Origin: Mycobacterium sp. E2479 | GTDB lineage: Bacteria > Actinomycetota > Actinomycetes > Mycobacteriales > Mycobacteriaceae | DNA: 48,586 nucleotides | NCBI RefSeq assembly: GCF_001667925.1 | Contig: NZ_LZJR01000146.1 | Location: 1 to 48,586, forward strand | Direction of reading: 5' to 3' | Part shown: piece by piece, positions 9,382 to 17,922 of the stretch | How the letters are laid out: every line of letters starts with the position of its first letter | How positions within the stretch are numbered: position 1 is the first letter of the stretch | Notes under the pieces: generated by a model | The model's input: the letters and a program-made list of their open reading frames with translations, nothing else | What the model was told of the DNA's origin: nothing | The model's database searches: none | Program-made: the position numbers and the translations under genes

Positions 9382-9741
9382 GTGCTTTTCGCGAGGCGTG
9401 TGCGGTTGACCGTCCTGCCGATTCTGGGGATCACAGGTCTGGTGGCGATGGCCGCGGCGCTGTCGGCGCCGATCCGCGCCGACATGGTGGGCAACGCCTT
9501 CCTGTCCGCGCTGACCAATGCCGGGATTTCCTACAGCCAGCCGACCGGCACCACGGCGCTGGGGCAGTCGGTGTGCCCGATGCTGGTCGAACCCGGCGGG
9601 TCGTTCGACGAGGTGACCTCCAAGATGGCCGAGGTCAACGGAATGTCGTACGAGATGGCGGGCAGGTTCACCATCGTCGCGATCGCGACCTACTGTCCGG
9701 CGGTGTTCGCGCCGCTACTGGGTAGCCGGCCGCGAAGCTAG
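9382..9741 (+). CDS. secreted DUF732-family protein (LprJ position)
   Basis: 119 aa. The signal peptide (VRLTVLPILGITGLVAMAAALSAPIRA) is followed by a DUF732-like domain with two Cys (SVCPMLVEPG and TYCPAVFAP) spaced as in that family, plus the typical FLSALTNAGISY start. M. tuberculosis has lprJ (Rv1690) here, but this protein shows no lipobox Cys after the signal peptide and is probably soluble and secreted. GTG 9382 is the only usable start because an in-frame stop lies at 9355. Function is unknown for the family. Confidence 0.85.
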   Translation: MLFARRVRLTVLPILGITGLVAMAAALSAPIRADMVGNAFLSALTNAGISYSQPTGTTALGQSVCPMLVEPGGSFDEVTSKMAEVNGMSYEMAGRFTIVAIATYCPAVFAPLLGSRPRS

Positions 9742-9769
9742 GCGCCGGGCTGCCCGTATTCTCGGCTGC

Positions 9770-10570
9770 GTGGTCGACGACAGGCAACGGCACGGCGGCG
9801 AACGGCGAGGCCGGCCGGCATCCAGCGGCTGGTCAGGTCCGGGCCGTGCGCGGCCGGTTCAGCCGCAAGGCACCGCGCGCCGGGAGGCTCAGGTCGATCG
9901 CGCGCCACAGGACGGGCCGCCGATACCGCCCGGTGTGGAAGCCAAGCAGCTGTCACCCGAGATCCGCCGCGAGCTCACCACGCTGGACCGCGCCACGGCC
10001 GATGCCGTGGCGCGCCACCTGGTGGCTGCGGGCGAGCTGCTCGATGAAGACCCGGAGGCCGCCTTGCGCCACGCCAGGGCGGCGCGCGCCCGGTCCAGCC
10101 GGATCGCCACCATTCGGGAAGCGGTGGGCATCGCCGCCTACCACTGCGGCGACTGGGCACAGGCGCTCGCCGAGTTACGCGCGGCGCGCCGGATGGGCAG
10201 CAAGTCCTCCCTGCTGGCGTTGATCGCCGATTGCGAACGCGGACTTGGCCGTCCGGAGCGGGCGATCGAACTCGCGCGCGGCCCCGAGGCCGCCGAGCTC
10301 AGCGGTGACGACGCCGACGAGTTGCGGATCGTCGCCGCCGGGGCGCGCACGGATCTCGGCCAACTCGAGCAGGCGCTCACCGTCTTGTCCACGCCACAAC
10401 TGGACCCGGCCCGCAGCGGTACGACGGCCGCGCGGCTGTTCTACGCATACGCCGACACCCTGCTGGCGCTCGGCCGTGACGACGAGGCGCTGCAATGGTT
10501 CCTGCACTCGGCGGCCGCCGACGTCGACGGCGTCACCGACGCCGAGGATCGCGTCAGTGAACTCGGCTGA
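9770..10570 (+). CDS. TPR-like helical-repeat protein (Rv1691-like)
   Basis: 266 aa. The N-terminal ~55 residues are basic and Pro/Arg/Gly-rich (probably disordered). The rest is Ala/Leu/Arg-rich helical repeats resembling tetratricopeptides (AAYHCGDWAQALAELRAARR, then YADTLLALGRDDEALQWFL). Such proteins act as scaffolds; no catalytic motif is seen. GTG 9770 is used. The stop TGA overlaps the next ATG (TGATGA), so it is coupled to the HAD phosphatase gene. Confidence 0.85.
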   Translation: MVDDRQRHGGERRGRPASSGWSGPGRARPVQPQGTARREAQVDRAPQDGPPIPPGVEAKQLSPEIRRELTTLDRATADAVARHLVAAGELLDEDPEAALRHARAARARSSRIATIREAVGIAAYHCGDWAQALAELRAARRMGSKSSLLALIADCERGLGRPERAIELARGPEAAELSGDDADELRIVAAGARTDLGQLEQALTVLSTPQLDPARSGTTAARLFYAYADTLLALGRDDEALQWFLHSAAADVDGVTDAEDRVSELG

Positions 10571-11595
10571 TGACGGAGCCGAATCACGCTAAAACCATTG
10601 CGCAGCAATATGATTGCCTGCTGATCGATCTGGACGGCACGATGTTTCGCGGCCGTCGGCCCACCGAGGGCGCGGTGCAGGCGTTGGCCGAGGTGCGCAG
10701 CCGCGCGTACTTCGTCACCAACAACGCCTCGCGCAGCGCCGACGAGGTCGCCGCGCACCTGACAGAGCTGGGCTTCACCGCGATCGCCGACGACGTCGCC
10801 ACCAGCGCGCAAAGCGCGGCGCGGCTGCTCGCCGACCAGTTGCCGCCCAGCTCACCGGTGCTGATCGTGGGCACCGAGGCGCTGGCCGACGAGATCACAG
10901 CCGTCGGACTGCGGCCCGTGCGCAGCTACGACGACGGCCCGGCCGCCGTCGTGCAGGGTCTGTCCCAGACCATCGGGTGGCCGGATCTGGCCGAGGCGGC
11001 GCTGGCCATCCGGGCCGGCGCGGTGTGGGTCGCGTCCAACGTCGACCTGACGCTGCCCACCGAACGCGGGTTGTTGCCCGGCAACGGATCGTTCGTGGCC
11101 GCGCTTCGGGCGGCCACCGGCGGCGAGCCTCAGGTCGCGGGCAAGCCGGCGCCGGCACTGCTGCGGGATGCCGCGGCTCGCGGCGACTTTCGCGCCCCAC
11201 TGGTGGTCGGGGACCGACTCGACACCGACATCGAGGGCGCCAACGCCGCCGAGCTGCCCAGCCTCATGGTGCTCACCGGGGTCAATTCCGCGCGGGACGC
11301 GGTCTACGCCAAACCCGCCCAGCGCCCCACCTATATCGGCCACGACCTGCGCTCGCTGCACACCGACGGCGAGCAGCTTGCGGTCGGGCCGCAGCCCGGT
11401 TGGCGCGTCGACGTCGCGGACACGGCGATCAGCGTCAGTGCCGACGGGGCGGACGACGGGGACGGCCTGTCGATCGTTCGCGCGGTTGCCGCCGCGGTGT
11501 ACGCCCGCTCCGGCTCCGGCGAGGTGCGCATCGAGGCCGCCGACGACACCGCGCGCACCGCGCTGCAACGCTGGTCTTTGGTACACACCGAGTGA
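10570..11595 (+). CDS. HAD-IIA family phosphatase (Rv1692-like, glycerol-3-phosphate phosphatase)
   Basis: 341 aa. HAD motif I is LLIDLDGTMF (Asp 20/22), motif II Thr/Asn lies in YFVTNNASRS, a Lys lies in QVAGKPAPALL, and motif IV acids are in VGDRLDTDIEGANAAE. The M. tuberculosis orthologue has been described as a glycerol-3-phosphate phosphatase in lipid recycling. About 80 C-terminal residues beyond the HAD core (VDVADTAISVSADG onward) form an extra domain also found in mycobacterial orthologues. Coupled to the TPR gene upstream. Confidence 0.92.
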   Translation: MTEPNHAKTIAQQYDCLLIDLDGTMFRGRRPTEGAVQALAEVRSRAYFVTNNASRSADEVAAHLTELGFTAIADDVATSAQSAARLLADQLPPSSPVLIVGTEALADEITAVGLRPVRSYDDGPAAVVQGLSQTIGWPDLAEAALAIRAGAVWVASNVDLTLPTERGLLPGNGSFVAALRAATGGEPQVAGKPAPALLRDAAARGDFRAPLVVGDRLDTDIEGANAAELPSLMVLTGVNSARDAVYAKPAQRPTYIGHDLRSLHTDGEQLAVGPQPGWRVDVADTAISVSADGADDGDGLSIVRAVAAAVYARSGSGEVRIEAADDTARTALQRWSLVHTE

Positions 11596-11843
11596 CGGGG
11601 GAGGGGGTTCGGAGTCGATGATACCGAGGTCAGTCCGCTACTCGCACAGCATCTTTACCGCCTGTGGCGCGTCGATGCGAAATACCGGAACACTACCTCT
11701 TCCGCTCTTTTTCGCGCGTCTGAAAGTAGGAGCGCCAGTGCGGAACGGATCAGCGCAAGAAATCCTCGGGAGGGGATGAACCGGCGCGCGCCATACAATG
11801 CAGCGCAAGCTTCGTCGGCCCGGAGGTCCGAGCTCAATTTGCA

Positions 11844-12503
11844 TCACTTCTGCGCAAATGCCCACACGGAGACCGGAAAATACCGGTTGTTGTGCAGGGA
11901 ATGCCACCAGCGCCGGTACCGAGCCCAGCGGAAAAAGTTGGCGCGAACACAAGCGCTATTACCCCAGGAACCGGTTTCGATCCGGTCCAAGTCGAAGCCG
12001 CACTCGGCCAGAAAGTACCGGATGCCGGTTTCCGTCCAGCGCGAACAATCAACCGGAACTTCGTGGATTCGGATCAGAAACGGCGTGGTCATCAAGAAGT
12101 AGCCGCCGGGGCGAAGCATTTGATACACATTCTTTCCCGCCCGGTAAGGCCACAACAGGTGCTCAAACACCTGCTCTGCCAATATCAGATCGAACTGCTC
12201 ATCCAGTGTCGACGCGCAGATGTCGAACTCTGGATAGCCAACCGAGCGGTACGTCTTGAACTGCTCGATGCGGCCCCAATAATCCCCGGAAATCTCCAGC
12301 GCGCTGAGTTGGTCGGGCCCAACACTCCGCACCAATTTCCGCGTCTCGTAGTCCATCACTCTGCGCACCCAATAGACCGACGGGTCCGGCAAGAACAGGC
12401 GACGATATAGGCGTGGCAACAGCCCATTACCGGGCTTTGACGCGACGGAGGCTGGTGCCGCCAAGCGCTGGCCGTGAACGTCGTCCTCGCCTACCTCATC
12501 CAT
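11844..12503 (-). CDS. class I SAM-dependent methyltransferase
   Basis: 219 aa. The core reads FDLILAEQVFEHLLWPY, then MLRPGGYFLMTTPFL, the post-motif strands of a Methyltransf_11/23-type fold. Motif I is degenerate (LSALEISGDYWGRI rather than LDxGxGxG). The later segment TETGIRYFLAECGFDLDRIE resembles methyltransferases of cell-surface glycan clusters. ATG 12503 has GAGGAG about 8 nt upstream. It sits on the reverse strand between forward genes that are adjacent in M. tuberculosis, so it is a local insertion. The substrate is unknown. Confidence 0.85.
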   Translation of the reverse strand: MDEVGEDDVHGQRLAAPASVASKPGNGLLPRLYRRLFLPDPSVYWVRRVMDYETRKLVRSVGPDQLSALEISGDYWGRIEQFKTYRSVGYPEFDICASTLDEQFDLILAEQVFEHLLWPYRAGKNVYQMLRPGGYFLMTTPFLIRIHEVPVDCSRWTETGIRYFLAECGFDLDRIETGSWGNSACVRANFFRWARYRRWWHSLHNNRYFPVSVWAFAQK

Positions 12504-12545
12504 GGTGCAGTCTCCTCGTCGTAGGGGCGAAGCACCGAATACTAC

Positions 12546-12836
12546 TCATGACGTGCCGTCGCGCGTGGCGGATCGCCAAGCCCCCAATCGCACCGGATCA
12601 TCCTCCAGGCTGTCGAACGTTTCGGCTGCCTTTTCGTGCCAGAACAGACCGCGCCTCGGCTGTCGCGTGCAGTCTGCACACGGCGCGTCGGTGCGGTCCG
12701 GATGGGCGTCGCAACGGCGAGGCGGCTCTTCGTACGGATGCTCCGGATCGAAGACCTTTCCCATCGGTGGGCGGCGATGGTCACGCCGCGCGGGTGCGCG
12801 ACACGCGAATCCCCGGCCTTTCCCGACTTGGTACAC
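12546..12836 (-). CDS. hypothetical small Cys-containing protein
   Basis: Up to 96 aa from GTG 12836, or 72 aa from ATG 12764 (MGKVFDPEHPYEEPPRRCD). The core carries two cysteine groups (RRCDAH and DAPCADC), a possible metal site, followed by a charged C-terminal half (HEKAAETFDSLEDD). It ends 42 bp before the methyltransferase start on the same strand, so the two are probably one operon. The start is uncertain because neither candidate has a strong binding site. No family recognised. Confidence 0.5.
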   Translation of the reverse strand: MYQVGKGRGFACRAPARRDHRRPPMGKVFDPEHPYEEPPRRCDAHPDRTDAPCADCTRQPRRGLFWHEKAAETFDSLEDDPVRLGAWRSATRDGTS

Positions 12837-12877
12837 CGATGGACCAGGCCACGGCGGGTGACTAGCGTAGGAACGCG

Positions 12878-13063
12878 ATGACTATCGATCCCGATGAGAT
12901 TCGCGCTGAAATCGACGCCCTGCTCGCGCGCCTACCCCAGCCCGGAAGCGGCGAAGACCCCGGGCAGGTGCCGTCGCTGGACGAGCTCGAAGACATAGCA
13001 CGTCGCCTGTCCGAAGCGCACGACGTGCTGCTGGCCGCGCTGGAGTCGGCGGAGAAGGGCTGA
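12878..13063 (+). CDS. conserved small helical protein (Rv1693-like)
   Basis: 61 aa, highly acidic and helical (MTIDPDEIRAEIDALLARL, then LDELEDIARRLSEAHDVLL). M. tuberculosis Rv1693 is a ~58-aa unknown at the same place just before tlyA. It ends 8 bp before the tlyA start, indicating co-transcription. No function is known. Confidence 0.8.
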   Translation: MTIDPDEIRAEIDALLARLPQPGSGEDPGQVPSLDELEDIARRLSEAHDVLLAALESAEKG

Positions 13064-13071
13064 ACGCGCGG

Positions 13072-13881
13072 ATGTCTCGACGCGCCCGCGTTGACGCCGA
13101 GCTGGTTCGGCGCGGCCTGGCCCGGTCCCGCCAGCAGGCCGCGGAGCTGATTGGCGCCGGGAAGGTCTGCATCGACGGGATTCCGGCGCGCAAGCCGGGC
13201 ACCGCCGTCGCCGTCACCGCCGCCCTGACGGTCGCCGAGGACGGTGAGCGCGGCTGGGTGTCGCGCGGAGCGCACAAACTCATCGGGGCGCTGGACGCGT
13301 TCGAAGTTTCGGTCGTGGGGCGCCGCTGCCTGGATGCCGGCGCGTCGACGGGTGGCTTTACCGAGGTTCTGCTGGATCGCGGGGCCACGGAGGTGGTTGC
13401 CGTCGACGTGGGTTACGGCCAGCTGGCGTGGTCGCTGCGCACCGACGCGCGGGTGGTCGTCGTCGAGCGAACGAACGTTCGCGAGATCACGCCGGAGGCG
13501 ATCGGCGGGCGAGCCGACCTTGTGGTGGCTGACCTGTCATTCATTTCGCTATCTACGGTTATGCCGGCGCTGGCTGGCTGCGCCGCGCCGAACGCGGATA
13601 TCGTTCCCATGGTGAAGCCGCAGTTTGAGGTGGGCAGGGAGTTGGTCGGCGCCGGAGGTGTGGTGCGCGACCCGGGCCTGCGCGCCGAGGCGGTGCTGGC
13701 CGTCGCCGGTCGCGCGGGCGAGCTCGGCTGGCACACCGTCGGCGTCATCGCCAGCCCGCTGCCGGGGCCGTCGGGCAATGTCGAATACTTTCTGCGGCTG
13801 CGCGCGCAGACCGATCGGCCGCTGGCCGGCGACGAGCTGGCGACGGCGGTGCGGCGCGCGGTGGAAAGCGGGCCACAGTGA
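13072..13881 (+). CDS. tlyA: rRNA 2'-O-methyltransferase TlyA
   Basis: 269 aa. An N-terminal S4-like RNA-binding domain (SRQQAAELIGAGKVCIDG) is followed by an FtsJ-type methyltransferase with the SAM motif RCLDAGASTGGFTEVLLDRG and the catalytic-region strand DLVVADLSFISLSTVMPAL and VPMVKPQFEVG. TlyA methylates C1409 of 16S and C1920 of 23S rRNA in mycobacteria; loss gives capreomycin/viomycin resistance. All the motifs appear intact. It overlaps nadK by 4 nt (GTGA). Confidence 0.96.
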   Translation: MSRRARVDAELVRRGLARSRQQAAELIGAGKVCIDGIPARKPGTAVAVTAALTVAEDGERGWVSRGAHKLIGALDAFEVSVVGRRCLDAGASTGGFTEVLLDRGATEVVAVDVGYGQLAWSLRTDARVVVVERTNVREITPEAIGGRADLVVADLSFISLSTVMPALAGCAAPNADIVPMVKPQFEVGRELVGAGGVVRDPGLRAEAVLAVAGRAGELGWHTVGVIASPLPGPSGNVEYFLRLRAQTDRPLAGDELATAVRRAVESGPQ

Positions 13882-14807
13882 ACGAAAACACGCTACGCAC
13901 CGTGTTGATGGTGGTCCACACCGGCCGAGACGAGGCCACCGAGACCGCGCGGCGCGTGCAGAAAGTACTGGGCGACAACGGAATCGCACTTCGCGTGCTG
14001 TCCGCCGAGGCGGTCGACAAGGGTCCGCTGCGCCTGGCTCCCGACGACATGCGCGCCCTGGGTATCGAGATCGAGGTGGTCAACGCCGACCCGCAGGCGG
14101 CGGAGGGCTGCGAACTGGTGCTGGCACTGGGCGGTGACGGCACCTTCCTGCGGGCCGCCGAACTGGCCCGCAACGCGGGCATCCCGGTGCTGGGCGTCAA
14201 CCTGGGCCGCATCGGTTTCCTGGCCGAGGCCGAGGCCGAGGCTATCGACCGGGTGTTGGATCATGTTGTCGCACAGGACTATCGGGTGGAAGACCGCTTG
14301 ACCCTCGACGTGGTGGTGCGCCACGGCGCCGACCACTCCGTGCATGGTTGGGCGCTGAACGAAGTCAGCCTGGAAAAGGGTCCCCGGCTGGGGGTGCTCG
14401 GGGTGGTCCTCGAAATCGACGGGCGCCCGGTGTCGGCCTTCGGCTGCGACGGGGTGCTGGTCTCGACGCCCACCGGATCCACCGCCTACGCGTTCTCCGC
14501 CGGCGGACCGGTGTTGTGGCCGGACCTCGAGGCAATTCTGGTGGTACCCAACAACGCTCACGCGCTGTTCGGCCGCCCCATGGTCACCAGCCCGGACGCC
14601 ACCATCGCGATCGAGATCGAGGCCGACGGTCATGACGCCCTGGTGTTCTGCGACGGGCGCCGGGAGATGTTGATCCCGGCGGGTAGCCGGCTGGAGGTAA
14701 AACGTTGCGATACACCGGTGAAATGGGCCCGCCTGGACAGCGCCCCGTTCACCGACCGGCTGGTGCGCAAATTCCGGTTGCCGGTGACCGGGTGGCGCGG
14801 GAACTGA
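13878..14807 (+). CDS. nadK: inorganic polyphosphate/ATP-NAD kinase
   Basis: 309 aa. The NAD kinase signature ALGGDGTFLRAAE contains the GGDG loop and catalytic Asp. PVLGVNLGRIGFLAE follows, and VLVSTPTGSTAYAFSAGGP forms the second conserved block. It phosphorylates NAD to NADP and is the only route to NADP in mycobacteria. GTG 13878 overlaps the tlyA stop. Part of the conserved tlyA-nadK-recN run. Confidence 0.97.
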   Translation: MNENTLRTVLMVVHTGRDEATETARRVQKVLGDNGIALRVLSAEAVDKGPLRLAPDDMRALGIEIEVVNADPQAAEGCELVLALGGDGTFLRAAELARNAGIPVLGVNLGRIGFLAEAEAEAIDRVLDHVVAQDYRVEDRLTLDVVVRHGADHSVHGWALNEVSLEKGPRLGVLGVVLEIDGRPVSAFGCDGVLVSTPTGSTAYAFSAGGPVLWPDLEAILVVPNNAHALFGRPMVTSPDATIAIEIEADGHDALVFCDGRREMLIPAGSRLEVKRCDTPVKWARLDSAPFTDRLVRKFRLPVTGWRGN

Positions 14808-14832
14808 GGGCGTTAGCACTGGTGCTGACTGA

Positions 14833-16593
14833 ATGCTGACCGAAATCCGCATCGAGTCCCTCGGTGCCATCAGCGCCGCGGTCGGGGAGTTCGGCCGCGG
14901 CCTGACGGTATTAACCGGCGAGACCGGAACCGGCAAGACCATGGTGGTGACCGGGCTGCACCTGCTCGGCGGTGCCCGCGCGGACGCGACCCGAGTGCGC
15001 TCTGGTGCCGATCGGGCGATCGTCGAAGGCCGCTTCACCACAACGGATCTCGACGACGCTGTGGTCGCGCAGCTGGATGACATGCTGGACGCCTCGGGCG
15101 CCGAACGCGACGAGGACGGCAGCGTGATCGCGCTGCGCTCGGTCAGCCGTGACGGACCGTCGCGGGCATATCTGGGCGGCCGCAGCGTGCCGGCCAAGTC
15201 GCTCGGCGACTTCACCGCCGGGCTGTTGACCCTGCACGGGCAGAACGACCAGCTGCGGCTGATGCGGCCCGAGGAGCAGTGCGGCGCGCTGGACCGGTTC
15301 GCGAAGGCCCGCCCCGCGCTCGAGCGCTACTGCAAGCTTCGGGACGCTTGGCTCTCGGCGCGGCGCGACCTGCTCGACCGCCGCAACCGGATGCGCGAGC
15401 TCGCGCTGGAAGCCGACCGGCTGAACTTCGCGCTCAACGAGATCGATGCCGTGGACCCACAACCCGGCGAGGACGATGCCCTGGTCGCAGAGATCCTGCG
15501 GCTCTCCGAATTGGACACCCTCCGCGAGGCCGCGGCCTTGGCCCGCGCGGCCCTGTCCTCGGATGAGGCGGACGGAACCGGAGTCAGCGCGACCGACAGC
15601 CTGGGAAAGGCAAGGGCCGCACTGGAATCGACGGACGACGCAAAGCTGGTCTCGTTGGCCGGCCAGCTCGGCGAGGTGCTGACGGTGGTCGTCGACGCGG
15701 CCGCTGAGCTGGGCGGCTTCCTCGAGGAGCTGCCGGTCGATGCCAGCGCCCTGGAATCCAAACTGGCCCGGCAGGCCGAACTGCGCACGCTGACACGCAA
15801 GTACGCCGCCGACATCGACGGCGTGCTCACCTGGGCCCGGGAATCGCGCGAACGACTGGCCCAACTCGACGTCTCCGAGGAAGGACTGGCCGCCCTGGCG
15901 GCGCGGGTCGACGAGCTCGGAAGTGAATTGGCCCGGGCCGCGGTCGATCTGAGCAATCTCCGGCGCAAGGCCGCCAAGCGGCTCGCCAAGGAGGTCACCG
16001 CCGAGCTGTCCGGACTGGCGATGGCCGACGCCCAGTTCAGCATCGACGTCACCGTCGACGTCGCGTCGGCTGCCGACGACGCCGCCATGCTCAGGCTGCC
16101 GTCGGGCGAACTGGCCCGCGCCGGAGCCGACGGCGTCGACCAGGTGGAGTTCGGCTTCGCCGCGCACCGCGGGATGGATCAGCTGCCGTTGGCCAAGAGC
16201 GCCTCCGGGGGCGAGTTGTCCCGGGTGATGCTGGCCCTCGAAGTGGTGCTGGCCGCCTCGCGCAAGGAGACAGTGGGCACGACCATGGTGTTCGACGAGG
16301 TCGACGCCGGCGTGGGGGGCCGGGCGGCGGTGCAGATCGGGCGGCGGCTGGCGCGGTTGGCCCGCACCCACCAGGTCATCGTCGTCACCCACCTGCCGCA
16401 GGTCGCGGCCTACGCCGACATGCACTTGGTGGTGCATGGAGCCGGGCCCAAGGGGACCAGCGTGGTGCGGCGGGTCGCCGACGACGAGCGGGTGGCCGAG
16501 CTGGCGCGGATGCTGGCCGGGTTGGGTGAATCCGACAGCGGCCGTGCGCACGCCCGTGAACTGCTCGATGCGGCACAGAAGGATGAGATCTAA
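14833..16593 (+). CDS. recN: DNA repair protein RecN
   Basis: 586 aa SMC-like ATPase of double-strand break repair. Walker A is TGETGTGKT near residue 32. The central part is coiled coil with long Ala/Leu/Glu/Arg heptads. The signature is SASGGELSRVMLALEV, and Walker B is TTMVFDEVDAGVGG followed by VIVVTHLPQVAAYAD. It lies 25 bp after nadK. No LexA box is visible directly upstream. Confidence 0.96.
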   Translation: MLTEIRIESLGAISAAVGEFGRGLTVLTGETGTGKTMVVTGLHLLGGARADATRVRSGADRAIVEGRFTTTDLDDAVVAQLDDMLDASGAERDEDGSVIALRSVSRDGPSRAYLGGRSVPAKSLGDFTAGLLTLHGQNDQLRLMRPEEQCGALDRFAKARPALERYCKLRDAWLSARRDLLDRRNRMRELALEADRLNFALNEIDAVDPQPGEDDALVAEILRLSELDTLREAAALARAALSSDEADGTGVSATDSLGKARAALESTDDAKLVSLAGQLGEVLTVVVDAAAELGGFLEELPVDASALESKLARQAELRTLTRKYAADIDGVLTWARESRERLAQLDVSEEGLAALAARVDELGSELARAAVDLSNLRRKAAKRLAKEVTAELSGLAMADAQFSIDVTVDVASAADDAAMLRLPSGELARAGADGVDQVEFGFAAHRGMDQLPLAKSASGGELSRVMLALEVVLAASRKETVGTTMVFDEVDAGVGGRAAVQIGRRLARLARTHQVIVVTHLPQVAAYADMHLVVHGAGPKGTSVVRRVADDERVAELARMLAGLGESDSGRAHARELLDAAQKDEI

Positions 16594-16605
16594 CCGTCGG
16601 AAACA

Positions 16606-16645
16606 CTTAATATAGATGTGACTAATGGGACTCTAGATAACTTCT
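16606..16645 (+). promoter_or_regulatory. putative promoter region of the steA-mctB pair
   Basis: The 110-bp gap after recN is locally AT-rich (ACTTAATATAGATGTGAC, then TCTAGATAAC). Two -10-like hexamers (TATAGA, TAGATA) stand out in an otherwise GC-rich background. This is composition and motif evidence only; no clear -35 box is seen. Confidence 0.3.
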
Positions 16646-16706
16646 GAGGCTGATGTTACGGCGCGCCTCCCATCCCCGCCGTGGCTTCGCGGACAGAATC
16701 GCCCCC

Positions 16707-17888
16707 ATGAAGATGTCAGGCCTGCTTTCCCGTAACCCCGCCCGGCCGGGCCTCGTCGGCACCGCCCGGGTTGACCGGAACATCGACCGACTGCTGCGCA
16801 GGGTCTGCCCCGGCGACATCGTGGTGCTCGACGTCCTGGATCTGGACCGCATCACGGCGGACGCGCTGGTGGAGGCGGACATCGCCGCGGTCGTCAACGC
16901 GTCTCCGTCGGTGTCGGGCCGCTACCCGAACATGGGGCCCGAGGTGCTGGTCAACAATGGGGTGACGCTGATCGACGAGGCCGGACCCGACGTCTTCAGG
17001 AAGGTCAAGGACGGCTCCAAGATCCGGCTGTACGAGGGCGGGGTTTACGTCGGTGATCGCAGGCTGGTCCGGGGGACCGAGCGCACCGACCACGACATCG
17101 CCGACCTGATGCGCGAGGCCAAGAGCGGGCTGTCGGCACACCTGGAGGCGTTCGCCGGCAACACAATCGAGTTCATCAAGAGCGAGAGCCCGCTGCTGAT
17201 CGACGGCATCGGCATCCCCGACGTCGACGTGGACCTGCGCCGCAGGCATGTGGTGATCGTCGCCGACGAGCCCAGCGCCGCCGAGGATCTGCGCTCGCTC
17301 AAGCCGTTCATCAAGGAGTATCAGCCGGCGCTGATCGGTGTCGGCAGCGGAGCGGACGTCTTGCGCAAGGCGGGCTATCGGCCCCAGATCATCGTCGGTG
17401 ACCCCGACCAGATCAGCACGGACGCGCTCAAGTGCGGTGCCCAGGTGGTGTTGCCCGCCGACGCCGACGGTCACGCGCCCGGGCTGGAACGGATCCAGGA
17501 TCTCGGCGTCGGGGCGATGACGTTTCCGGCCGCCGGCTCGGCGATCGACCTGGCCCTCCTGCTGGCGGACCACCACGGCGCCGCGCTGCTCGTGACGGCC
17601 GGGCACACCGCCAACATCGAGACGTTCTTCGACCGCACTCGCGCGCACAGCAACCCCTCCACGTTCCTGACCCGGCTGCGGGTGGGCGAGAAGGTGGTCG
17701 ACGCCAAGGCAGTAGCCACCCTGTACCGCAACCACATCTCGGCGGGCGCCATCGCGCTGCTCGCGTTGACCATGCTGATCGCCGTCATCGTCGCGCTGTG
17801 GGTCTCGCGCACCGACGGTGCGGTGCTGCATTGGGTAACCGACTACTGGAATCACTTCTGCCTGATGGTGCAGAAGTGGGTCACCTGA
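16707..17888 (+). CDS. steA: SteA-like membrane protein (Rv1697 family)
   Basis: 393 aa, the length of Rv1697. The cytosolic part resembles a thiamine-pyrophosphokinase-like fold (IIVGDPDQISTDALKCG and AGHTANIETFFDRT). The C-terminus has one membrane helix (ISAGAIALLALTMLIAVIVA) and a short tail. In Corynebacterium the SteA/SteB pair controls daughter-cell separation through RipA-type hydrolases; assignment here is by family and by the adjacent steB/mctB gene. ATG 16707 gives the family length; the frame opens earlier at 16653. Confidence 0.88.
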   Translation: MKMSGLLSRNPARPGLVGTARVDRNIDRLLRRVCPGDIVVLDVLDLDRITADALVEADIAAVVNASPSVSGRYPNMGPEVLVNNGVTLIDEAGPDVFRKVKDGSKIRLYEGGVYVGDRRLVRGTERTDHDIADLMREAKSGLSAHLEAFAGNTIEFIKSESPLLIDGIGIPDVDVDLRRRHVVIVADEPSAAEDLRSLKPFIKEYQPALIGVGSGADVLRKAGYRPQIIVGDPDQISTDALKCGAQVVLPADADGHAPGLERIQDLGVGAMTFPAAGSAIDLALLLADHHGAALLVTAGHTANIETFFDRTRAHSNPSTFLTRLRVGEKVVDAKAVATLYRNHISAGAIALLALTMLIAVIVALWVSRTDGAVLHWVTDYWNHFCLMVQKWVT

Positions 17889-17922
17889 GTTTCACAATTC
17901 TCAGTTGGGACTGGTGCGTTTA

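Noticed and set aside
11638..11843. Short reverse frames in the gap after the HAD phosphatase
   Set aside because: Composition is unlike mycobacterial coding sequence, starts lack binding sites, and one runs in another frame through the methyltransferase gene.
13467..13482. SOS-box-like sequence CGAACgaacGTTCG inside tlyA
   Set aside because: Both outer bases differ from the mycobacterial LexA consensus (TCGAAC-N4-GTTCGA). It lies mid-gene, 1.35 kb before recN, so control of recN from here is unlikely.
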